From the NCBI GenBank assembly GCA_005888675.1, contig VBBA01000043.1, positions 1-6,324 of the forward strand: a DNA stretch of 6,324 nt, given 5' to 3'. Positions 1-5,225 of this stretch are shown here, in pieces. This DNA is from Candidatus Bathyarchaeota archaeon. GTDB taxonomy: Archaea; Thermoproteota; Bathyarchaeia; 40CM-2-53-6. The translations under genes and the position numbers were made by a program. A model generated the notes under the pieces. It had not been told where the DNA came from. It searched no databases and saw only the letters and a program-made list of their open reading frames with translations. How positions within the stretch are numbered: the first letter of the stretch is position 1; each line of letters opens with the position of its first letter.

Positions 1-10
1 CGTTCTAGCG

Positions 11-307
11 ATGACTGAATCCGACGAAAAGTTATCTCTGGACAAACGTCTAGGCACCCTATCTTTCAACAAGGATCCTGAACCCTTTATCACGGTGGAC
101 ACTGAGACTTGTTTCAAGTGTGAAAAGAAGCCATGCCTCTACATCTGCCCGGCCCAAGTGTATGTCTGGGAGGAGAAGCTGGTCTACAATACCGAGGGCT
201 GCATGGAGACCGGTGCCTGTCTGATCGTCTGTCACAAGCTCGGCGCCAAGGCGATACACTGGAAGTATCCATCCGGGGGGCACGGAGTAACTTTCACACA
301 AGGATAG
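11..307 (+). CDS. fixX: FixX-like ferredoxin of an ETF:quinone oxidoreductase system
   Basis: This is a 98-residue, cysteine-rich, soluble ferredoxin-like protein. FixX works with FixC, a flavoprotein related to ETF:ubiquinone oxidoreductase, and passes electrons from the electron-transfer flavoprotein FixAB to quinone. The FixX signature is visible: a CxxC then KPCLYICPA around residues 34-48, a GC-x-E-x-G-A-C block at 63-70, and the family C-terminus W-x-YP-x-G-x-x-GV-x-F-x-x-G at 84-98. Length matches the family (about 95-100). Seven cysteines are present (34, 37, 42, 46, 64, 70, 74). The usual GCLECGTC block reads C-M-E-T-G-A-C, so a threonine (T67) replaces a normally conserved cysteine. 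The ATG at 11 follows a TAG at 6-8, which could be the end of a preceding fix gene, but too little sequence is present to say. A convergent acyl-CoA dehydrogenase nearby supports an acyl-CoA oxidation context. Confidence 0.88.
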   Translation: MTESDEKLSLDKRLGTLSFNKDPEPFITVDTETCFKCEKKPCLYICPAQVYVWEEKLVYNTEGCMETGACLIVCHKLGAKAIHWKYPSGGHGVTFTQG

Positions 308-324
308 GATTACGTTAACATGTC

Positions 325-350
325 GGGTTAGTTGGAAACACTATTAACCC
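325..350 (+). other. Inverted repeat downstream of fixX
   Basis: GGGTTA (325-330) pairs with TAACCC (345-350), extendable by a G-T and a T-A pair to 8 bp with a loop of about 10 nt. It begins 18 nt after the fixX stop and ends 46 nt before the next start. It could be a 3' end structure of the fix transcript or a 5' element of the next gene. No T-tract follows, so it is not a typical archaeal terminator. The CTATTAA inside its right arm could instead be a weak TATA box for the next gene. Function is undetermined. Confidence 0.3.
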
Positions 351-385
351 CAATCCGGCCCCGAGCCGTACCAGTTCTAGGAATA

Positions 386-392
386 GAAGGAG
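386..392 (+). promoter_or_regulatory. Shine-Dalgarno sequence for the 123-residue protein
   Basis: GAAGGAG ends 4 nt before the TTG at 397. It is the clearest ribosome binding site in the window and supports the TTG as the true start. It also argues that the following hypothetical gene is genuinely translated. Confidence 0.6.
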
Positions 393-396
393 TAGG

Positions 397-768
397 TTGA
401 GAGAAGATTTGGTGCAGATTGTTCATGAACCGTTGAAACGGATAGTTGTCCGGGAACTTATCAAATATGATAACGCCCAGCAGCTCGTCACCGCTTTTAC
501 CTTTCTGATGAAAATGGGTCAACCGATCCTCCTAACATGGTCAGAAGGCGTAGTATTCGTCACTCAGCCCATCCCGCCACCCGAAATGCCTGATGATTAC
601 GCTCGTGGAGACTTGTACGTGGCCTCGATAAGTTACGCTCCCATGCCAGAGTATAGCCAGAACGTTCGGGTTGGAAATGTTGAGATGGGTGTCATCGACC
701 TCTCCAGGAGCCCAGTGAGCGTGGAACTAGGCAAGTTCCTCAAATCCAAGCTCCACACCTCAAGCTAA
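397..768 (+). CDS. Conserved-looking hypothetical protein, 123 residues
   Basis: I do not recognise this protein. It starts with TTG behind a good Shine-Dalgarno sequence and ends with TAA. It has no cysteine, signal peptide or membrane segment. The first 40 residues look helical and rich in charged and aliphatic residues (for example EPLKRIVVREL). They are followed by hydrophobic strand-like runs (PILLTWSEGVVFVTQ, 43-57), a proline-rich turn (PIPPPEMPDD, 58-67), further strands (LYVASISYAP; VEMGVIDL) and a short basic C-terminal helix. The layout suggests a small alpha/beta cytosolic domain. It follows fixX by 89 nt in the same direction and is followed by T-tracts, so it may be cotranscribed with fixX or be a single-gene unit. 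Codon use and the ribosome binding site suggest a real gene. Confidence 0.65.
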   Translation: MREDLVQIVHEPLKRIVVRELIKYDNAQQLVTAFTFLMKMGQPILLTWSEGVVFVTQPIPPPEMPDDYARGDLYVASISYAPMPEYSQNVRVGNVEMGVIDLSRSPVSVELGKFLKSKLHTSS

Positions 769-807
769 AGCCAGGATTCCAGTAATCACAGAAAAAATAT
801 TCGAACC

Positions 808-883
808 AAAAAAAAAGTTTTTACACCCATTTTTGAAAAATACCCCTAAGAATTGTTATTGATCCCCACCCCCCATTATTTTT
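808..883. terminator. Probable bidirectional terminator zone of T-tracts
   Basis: On the plus strand five-T runs occur at 818-822, 830-834 and 879-883, just after the 123-residue gene. On the minus strand, A-runs at 808-816 (nine) and 836-840 read as T-runs facing the end of the zinc-ribbon gene. Archaeal RNA polymerase terminates at T-rich tracts without needing a hairpin, and tracts on both strands suit a convergent gene pair. Confidence 0.5.
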
Positions 884-962
884 CTCCAGCCATACAGACG
901 AATAGTTTCACTTACCCAGCTTCAATGCCCTCACGATTCCAGAGAACCCACCGCAAGCTAGC

Positions 963-987
963 GGCTCAGAATTCTCGACACTGAGCC
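963..987. repeat. Perfect 7-bp inverted repeat with 11-nt loop
   Basis: GGCTCAG (963-969) is the exact reverse complement of CTGAGCC (981-987), with loop AATTCTCGACA. Directly upstream, CCGC (951-954) and GCGG (961-964) form a second, mutually exclusive 4-bp stem. A perfect 7-bp stem outside any gene could be an RNA hairpin or a protein binding site. One such hairpin can also arise by chance. Confidence 0.35.
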
Positions 988-1138
988 CTCACGAATCCCA
1001 CCAAGACTCCCTCATGGAGCAAAGCGGTCAAAAACCAGAATCCGAACGAATCCACTAGCTCTCCCTCGAGAGAGAACAAATCCTAGAATTATCAACAGGT
1101 CGTTCACAGCAGGGAGCGAAACTCTCCCCTCAACCAGT

Positions 1139-1549
1139 CTATCTCTTGAAATACCGTTTACACTTGCGACAGTGGAACCTATCCTCGCCCACCATTCGCA
1201 ACGACGAATTACAGAACGGACAAACATCCATAACCATAACCCCACTATTCGTCACCAGCTCCTTCTGAGCCAATGCCACACGCACCTCTCCTGCAGTCTT
1301 CCTCTCAGGCATCGCCTCATCCATTCCATTTCGTCCCAGCCCCAGATAATACGAGATTCCGCCCACAATCACTAAGGCAGCAACAGCTGCAGGAGCCACC
1401 CACCAATTCACAGCCCAAAAACTCGCAACATAATCCTGAAGATACACATTGTTAGCATACTCCTCAAGCATCCAGAACCCGAGGAAAAGAATCACAGCAG
1501 CTTCCGTAAGCATCACTAGCCTGCCCTTGCTCAATTGCAACGTCTCCAT
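1139..1549 (-). CDS. Small membrane protein with C-terminal zinc ribbon
   Basis: This 136-residue protein has two parts. Hydrophobic segments at about residues 11-28 and 49-71 are probable transmembrane helices, joined by a short aromatic-rich loop (30-48). A polar, charged linker (73-103) leads to a C-terminal zinc ribbon with CPFC at 110-113 and CRKC at 127-130, ending in a basic tail. The four cysteines in CxxC-x13-CxxC spacing are typical of a treble-clef or rubredoxin-like zinc-binding knuckle. The ATG at 1549 begins a hydrophilic leader of about ten residues. GGAG and GAGGG motifs lie 10-20 nt upstream. It sits 152 nt downstream of the acyl-CoA dehydrogenase on the same strand and may be a separate unit. 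No family name can be given. A role in membrane-linked protein or nucleic acid interaction is only a guess. Confidence 0.72.
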   Translation of the reverse strand: METLQLSKGRLVMLTEAAVILFLGFWMLEEYANNVYLQDYVASFWAVNWWVAPAAVAALVIVGGISYYLGLGRNGMDEAMPERKTAGEVRVALAQKELVTNSGVMVMDVCPFCNSSLRMVGEDRFHCRKCKRYFKR

Positions 1550-1650
1550 TCTAAACGTCCCTCAAATCTCCGGATTTACTGCTGTATCCTATCAGTCCAC
1601 GGAGAGAGATAAGTCTACCCGCCAAAGATTGAAAGTCCAATCCAGAATAA

Positions 1651-1665
1651 CATGGAAAAACCATG
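1651..1665 (-). terminator. Possible terminator after the acyl-CoA dehydrogenase
   Basis: A CATGG/CCATG inverted repeat surrounds a loop that reads TTTTT on the minus strand. It lies 37 nt beyond the dehydrogenase stop codon. The T-run could end the dehydrogenase transcript before the zinc-ribbon gene. The stem is only 5 bp, so this is tentative. Confidence 0.3.
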
Positions 1666-1701
1666 GATTCCAGAAAACCGGTCAACAGGCCCCGCAAGAC
1701 T

Positions 1702-2931
1702 CTACTTGTAAGCTTCGAATCCTGGACCCAGTAATCCCACTGCTATCTTCTGCACCATAATCTCATCAGTCCCCTCATAGATACGGCACACCCTAGTATC
1801 CACCAAGTGCCTAGGTGCCCGAGTCTCAAAACTATACCCGCTGGACCCAAAGATCTGCACAGTCCTATCCGCCGCATCAAAAGACGCATTCGACGCAAAA
1901 AGCTTCGACTTGGCAATCATGATATCCGCCTGATCACGAAGTTCCACGTTCCGAGGCTCTTCATCAGACCGCTGCTTCAACAACGCCGCCTTGTAGGTCA
2001 AATTCCGCGCCGCCTCCAAATTCGTGGCCATCAATCCAATATGCCGCTGGACCAGCTGATGCTTCCCAATAGGCTTCCCATGCTGAACACGCTGACGGGC
2101 ATAAGCGACAGCCTCATCAATACAATCCTCTATGACTCCCAAACAACCTGCCGCAACACTCAACCTTCCACTCATCAAACCAGAATATGCTACGCTCAGC
2201 CCCTTCCCGATCGGACCTAAGAGATTCTCTTTCGGAACCTTACAATTATCAAAGAACAACGACCCGGTATCCGATGTGGGCATGCCAAGCTTATGCTTCT
2301 GCTGCTGGCTCGAATAACCCTCAAACTCCTTCTCTACGACAAATGCGCACATTCCCTCCTGTTTCCCCTTGGGATATGCAAACACAACTGCAACATCGGC
2401 GATACTACCGTTAGAGATCCAAGCCTTACTGCCATTCACATAATAGAAACCACCATGATCCTCAAAACTGGTCCTTAATCCCGCAGGATCACTGCCCGCG
2501 GTTGGTTCGGTCAGACCAAAACACATCACCTTCTCGCCTCTAGTCGCAGGCGGCAGAAACCTCTCCTTCTGTTGCTCCGATCCCCACTTCTGCACTGTCA
2601 GCTGTCCTAGGGAGACATGGCCCGAAAGAAACGTTCGCACTCCAGTGCCTTCCCTACCAATCCTCTCCAATGCCAAAGCGTATGTTAGAATGTCCGCGCC
2701 CTGACCGTTACCATACCTTCTCGAAACAGGCAGACCAAGTAGCTGCGCCTTGCTGAAGATAGGCACCAGATGGTCGTTGAAGCTGCTACTGAGATAGGCT
2801 CGATCCTCGAACGGTCTCAACTCTTTACATGCTCTGTCAACTTCGTCAAGGATCAGCTTCTGTTCCTCGGAGACCTCAAAACTCATCTTTGAAAGGTCTT
2901 CAATCCCCGAATCAACAACCGACTTCAACAC
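1702..2931 (-). CDS. Acyl-CoA dehydrogenase
   Basis: This FAD enzyme introduces the alpha-beta double bond into acyl-CoA thioesters and passes electrons to an electron-transfer flavoprotein. At 409 residues it is full length (family about 380-400). In order it shows an N-terminal helical domain (about 16-130), the first family signature LTEPTAGSD (140-148) with the FAD-contacting WIS (171-173), a middle beta domain, and a C-terminal helical domain. The C-terminal domain ends in the second signature QIFGSSGYSFET (359-370) and RIYEGTDEI (383-391). E386 aligns with the catalytic base Glu of short- and medium-chain dehydrogenases. The start is either GTG at 2931, preceded by AGGAAGG 4 nt upstream, or ATG at 2886 (residue 16), where family similarity begins (MSFEVSEEQ). 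Substrate chain length cannot be read from the sequence. FixX at the left edge offers a matching electron route. It is transcribed divergently from the AbrB-like gene. Confidence 0.95.
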   Translation of the reverse strand: MLKSVVDSGIEDLSKMSFEVSEEQKLILDEVDRACKELRPFEDRAYLSSSFNDHLVPIFSKAQLLGLPVSRRYGNGQGADILTYALALERIGREGTGVRTFLSGHVSLGQLTVQKWGSEQQKERFLPPATRGEKVMCFGLTEPTAGSDPAGLRTSFEDHGGFYYVNGSKAWISNGSIADVAVVFAYPKGKQEGMCAFVVEKEFEGYSSQQQKHKLGMPTSDTGSLFFDNCKVPKENLLGPIGKGLSVAYSGLMSGRLSVAAGCLGVIEDCIDEAVAYARQRVQHGKPIGKHQLVQRHIGLMATNLEAARNLTYKAALLKQRSDEEPRNVELRDQADIMIAKSKLFASNASFDAADRTVQIFGSSGYSFETRAPRHLVDTRVCRIYEGTDEIMVQKIAVGLLGPGFEAYK

Positions 2932-2985
2932 CTGTCCTTCCTAGAGTCGTCTTGAGATAGTCTGTTGTTAATCTGGGTTTTGTCA

Positions 2986-2997
2986 ATCCCCGGGGAT
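2986..2997. promoter_or_regulatory. 12-bp perfect palindrome in divergent promoter region
   Basis: ATCCCCGGGGAT is a perfect palindrome between the acyl-CoA dehydrogenase (minus) and the AbrB-like gene (plus). It lies 54 nt upstream of the dehydrogenase GTG and about 31 nt upstream of the TATA-like box for the regulator. The GC-rich core stands out from its AT-rich surroundings. Position and symmetry suit a dimeric regulator that controls one or both genes. The binding protein is unknown. Confidence 0.4.
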
Positions 2998-3028
2998 GTC
3001 CAGAGAAGATGTGTTCTATTTCAAAACA

Positions 3029-3034
3029 TTATAT
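3029..3034 (+). promoter_or_regulatory. TATA-like box for the AbrB-like gene
   Basis: TTATAT, within AACATTATATCTC, lies about 39 nt before the ATG at 3073. Archaeal transcription usually starts about 25 nt downstream of the TATA box, giving a leader of roughly 12-15 nt. This fits the lack of a Shine-Dalgarno sequence. It also argues that the true gene start is 3073 and not an upstream in-frame ATG at 2965. Confidence 0.5.
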
Positions 3035-3072
3035 CTCCCTCTCCTTCACGCCATCGCTCGGTCAAAACAATA

Positions 3073-3237
3073 ATGCCCATCCAAGTAGACGAAGAGGACA
3101 TCCCATTCTTCGCTGAGGTCATAGCCGGCGGAAGAATAACCATCCCGGAAGAAATTCGGAAAGTCTTTGGAGTCAAAGACGGAGACCACGTAATGTGCCG
3201 AGTCCGACTAGTTCGCAAAGCCGAAGAAGTCCGTTGA
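3073..3237 (+). CDS. AbrB/MazE-like swapped-hairpin DNA-binding protein
   Basis: This is a 54-residue protein consisting almost only of one AbrB/SpoVT-type domain. The hallmark is at 18-40: a strand ending in AGGRITIPEEIRK, then VFGVKDGDHV. In the family, the G-R-x-T/V-I-P-x-x-I-R element forms part of the dimeric swapped-hairpin barrel that binds DNA. An acidic N-terminus (EED, 7-9) and a basic C-terminus flank it. The frame is open upstream to an ATG at 2965, but the extra 36 residues do not resemble the family and would include the TATA-like box, so the ATG at 3073 was chosen. No toxin gene lies next to it, which makes a lone transcription factor more likely than an antitoxin. Targets could include its own promoter, the divergent dehydrogenase or the downstream sugar phosphate operon. 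This is inference. Confidence 0.8.
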   Translation: MPIQVDEEDIPFFAEVIAGGRITIPEEIRKVFGVKDGDHVMCRVRLVRKAEEVR

Positions 3238-3331
3238 ACACCAACATTCCAGACAAATTCTGATCGAGTCCTGAGTCCGTACAGAGGGCCGTGCGCTACC
3301 GATCGATTTCCGCACTTTCTGCTGAACAGCC

Positions 3332-3338
3332 TTAAATA
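3332..3338 (+). promoter_or_regulatory. TATA-like box for the kinase-transketolase operon
   Basis: TTAAATA, within CCTTAAATATCG, is the most AT-rich element in the 136-nt gap after the AbrB-like gene. It lies 36-42 nt before the TTG at 3374, which predicts a transcript leader of about 10-15 nt. A stop codon (TAA, 3371-3373) directly precedes the TTG in frame, so the protein cannot extend further upstream. Two GAGTCC copies one base apart (3266-3278) lie about 55-65 nt upstream and could be a binding site. Confidence 0.5.
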
Positions 3339-3373
3339 TCGTGGAGCCAGACTTCCTCAAATTAGAGCGATAA

Positions 3374-4399
3374 TTGAGCAGGGCCGTCCCCGAACCCCTC
3401 AAAACGATTGACGGCTTCCGAAACCGCTCCGTTCTAGTAATCGGCGACTTCATGATCGACCGTTACGTGAACTGTCAGGGACGAAAGCTCTCGCGAGAGG
3501 CACCGGTTCCAGTTGCAGACTACATTTCAGAGGAACTAGTCCTCGGTGGAGCAGGCAACTTGGCAAACAATCTCCTTGCCCTCGGGGCGAACGTAAAAGC
3601 CTTAGGAGTTGCTGGAAAAGATGAGGCTGGCAAATGGCTCAGAGATGAACTTGAAAAGAAAGGAGCTGATCTGACTGGCCTCGTCGTGTCCGAGCGTCCC
3701 ACATCGCTCAAAACCCGGTTCATTCTGAACCATCGCCAGTATCTTCGGATCGACAAAGAAATCCGATCCGACATTGACTCAGCAGCCACAAAACAATTCC
3801 TCGATAACCTACATGACCTTATTCAAGGATCAGATGTCGTCGTATTCTCTGACTATGACAAGGGCGTCATAACTCCCGTCCTCATAAGCAATGTCGTTGA
3901 GGAGTGTCGCATTCAGGGCCGACCTGTTTTGGCCCAACCCAAGGTAAGACACTATCTCGACTACATCGGAGTCACAATGGTAAAGTCGAACGTTAGAGAA
4001 GCCACGATTGCGACCGGGGTTTCGATGGTCAACGACACTTCCCTACGAAACATGGGCCATAATCTCATGTCAAGGTTGGAATGTGAAAGCCTCTTGTTAA
4101 CGCGGAGTGAGCAGGGAATGATTCTATTCGAGAAGAAGAACATCACGAGCTTCCCGGCTCTGAAAGGACCAAAACCCGGCTTCAATGCTGTAGGAGTCCG
4201 AGACTGCATGACCGCCGTCCTCGCAATGTCCCTGGCCGGCGGGGCAAAGATGCGCGACGCTGTTCTACTATCCGGCCTAGCCGCCGCACAGCAGGCGGAT
4301 AAGATAGGCACCGTCGTTGTCGACCTGAACGACCTACGCTCACAGGCAGACACAACCGTCAGCCTTGCCGAAGGCATAGTTCAGGTCCCGGTCTACTGA
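3374..4399 (+). CDS. PfkB/HldE-like sugar kinase homologue with degenerate active-site loop
   Basis: A 341-residue ribokinase/PfkB-family protein, closest in motifs to the heptose-7-phosphate kinase domain of HldE (RfaE). Family blocks run in order: GDFMIDRY (24-31), GRKLSREAPVPV (36-47), GGAGNLANN (58-66), the SDYDKG block (159-164), QPK (188-190), NVRE (206-209), LTRSEQGM (242-249) and KIGT (310-313). The expected D-x-T-G-A-G-D-T catalytic loop reads N-A-V-G-V-R-D-C (271-278). The catalytic Asp (D277) survives, but the anion-hole Ala-Gly is Val-Arg. The D-P-K and T-P-N blocks of HldE are also altered (QPK, KSN). There is no cytidylyltransferase domain. It starts with TTG behind a TATA-like box and ends 1 nt before the transketolase ATG, so it leads that operon. 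It may be a pseudokinase, a regulator, or a kinase with changed chemistry. Family membership is secure; activity is not. Confidence 0.85.
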   Translation: MSRAVPEPLKTIDGFRNRSVLVIGDFMIDRYVNCQGRKLSREAPVPVADYISEELVLGGAGNLANNLLALGANVKALGVAGKDEAGKWLRDELEKKGADLTGLVVSERPTSLKTRFILNHRQYLRIDKEIRSDIDSAATKQFLDNLHDLIQGSDVVVFSDYDKGVITPVLISNVVEECRIQGRPVLAQPKVRHYLDYIGVTMVKSNVREATIATGVSMVNDTSLRNMGHNLMSRLECESLLLTRSEQGMILFEKKNITSFPALKGPKPGFNAVGVRDCMTAVLAMSLAGGAKMRDAVLLSGLAAAQQADKIGTVVVDLNDLRSQADTTVSLAEGIVQVPVY

Positions 4400-4400
4400 G

Positions 4401-5225
4401 ATGGAACAAACCCATCTCCCCGTGGGGATGCTGCTCCAGAAAGCAACCAGCATTCGCGCACATATACTTGAGATGGTGTCGGAAGCCAAATCCGGTCATC
4501 CAGGCGGGAGCCTCTCCGCGGTCGAAATACTCGTGTCCTTGTATTTCTACAAGATGCGTCACGACCCGAAAAATCCCAACTGGCCCGATAGGGACCGATT
4601 CGTTCTCTCAAAGGGACACGCAGCCCCAGTACTCTACTCAACCCTGGCTGAGGCCGGTTACTTACCTCTCGACGAATTGAAGACGTTGCGCAAGATCAAC
4701 AGTCGCCTTCAGGGACACCCGGATCGTAAGGTTCCAGGCGTCGAATATGCCGGCGGCTCCCTCGGAATAGGACTGTCCGCCGCGATTGGAATGGCCTTGG
4801 CCGCAAAGATGGACAAGCGGAAGAATCGCGTATACGCGTTGCTAGGCGACGGTGAACTCGATGAGGGACAGGTCTGGGAGGCGGCGATGGCCGGCGCGAA
4901 ATTCAAGCTCGATAATCTCACGGCGATAATCGATAGGAACGGGATACAACAGGATGGGCTGACGGAGCAAATAATGCCCAAAGAACCGTTGGCGTACAAG
5001 TGGAAAGCGTTCAACTGGCACGTTTTGGAAGTGGACGGCTTCGACTTCCGGCAACTGATAGATGCGTTGGAAAAAGCGGAGAATATGCGGAACAGACCCA
5101 CAGTCATCATAGCCCATACGGTCAAAGGGAAGGGCGTTTCGTTCATGGAATGGGACCCAGCCTATCACGGCAAGGCACCTGACAAAGAGACTGTGAGGAA
5201 GCTCTTGGAGACTATGGGACGTTGA
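4401..5225 (+). CDS. tkt: Transketolase, N-terminal (TPP-binding) subunit
   Basis: Transketolase moves a two-carbon unit between ketose and aldose phosphates in the non-oxidative pentose phosphate pathway. In archaea it is often split in two, and this 274-residue protein is the N-terminal, pyrophosphate-binding half at normal length. Visible family elements are SGHPGGSLSAVE (31-42), KGHAAPVLY (71-79), QGHP (104-107), GGSLGIGLSAAIG (118-130), the thiamine diphosphate/metal motif GDGELDEGQ (149-157) with DRNG at 178-181, and TVKGKG (240-245). The histidines at 33, 73 and 106 match active-site positions in the family. The ATG lies one base after the kinase stop, and its own stop overlaps the epimerase start. 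It needs the C-terminal subunit for activity. Confidence 0.96.
   Translation: MEQTHLPVGMLLQKATSIRAHILEMVSEAKSGHPGGSLSAVEILVSLYFYKMRHDPKNPNWPDRDRFVLSKGHAAPVLYSTLAEAGYLPLDELKTLRKINSRLQGHPDRKVPGVEYAGGSLGIGLSAAIGMALAAKMDKRKNRVYALLGDGELDEGQVWEAAMAGAKFKLDNLTAIIDRNGIQQDGLTEQIMPKEPLAYKWKAFNWHVLEVDGFDFRQLIDALEKAENMRNRPTVIIAHTVKGKGVSFMEWDPAYHGKAPDKETVRKLLETMGR

Larger units (their letters stand above)
769..1138. other. 370-nt intergenic region without a recognisable gene
   Basis: No protein gene, tRNA or known RNA family could be recognised on either strand. The left third (780-890) is AT-rich with homopolymer tracts that look like convergent terminators. The right two thirds are of ordinary composition and carry a 7-bp inverted repeat (963-987), a 10-bp direct repeat (GCCCTCACGA at 927-936 and 985-994) and a small CTCTC/GAGAG inverted repeat (1059-1074). 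The region separates two convergent genes. It could be unexpressed spacer, long 3' untranslated sequence, or hold an unrecognised small RNA. Confidence 0.55.

Noticed and set aside
1..10. Tail of an upstream fixC gene
   Set aside because: Only ten bases are present. A TAG at 6-8 is compatible with it, but nothing can be identified.
1012..1245. 77-codon minus-strand frame at the end of the zinc-ribbon gene
   Set aside because: It overlaps the zinc-ribbon coding sequence in another frame by over 100 nt, has no motif and no ribosome binding site I could see. The zinc ribbon explains the shared part.
1807..2220. 137-codon open frame on the plus strand
   Set aside because: Opposite strand of the acyl-CoA dehydrogenase, with an Arg/Pro-rich translation and no domain.
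2965..3072. Upstream in-frame extension of the AbrB-like gene to an ATG at 2965
   Set aside because: The added residues do not resemble the family, and the extension spans the palindrome and the TATA-like box. ATG 3073 is the better start.
4181..4210. Frameshift as the explanation for the altered kinase loop
   Set aside because: Flanking motifs on both sides align in the same frame without gain or loss of residues, so substitutions and not an indel cause the change.
3961..4377. 138-codon open frame on the minus strand inside the kinase-like gene
   Set aside because: Antisense to a clear PfkB-family protein. The Arg/Ser/Ala-rich composition is typical of a shadow frame.
4709..5146. 145-codon open frame on the minus strand inside the transketolase N-terminal gene
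   Set aside because: It is fully antisense to a gene with clear catalytic motifs, and its translation is low-complexity and serine/proline-rich with no recognisable domain.
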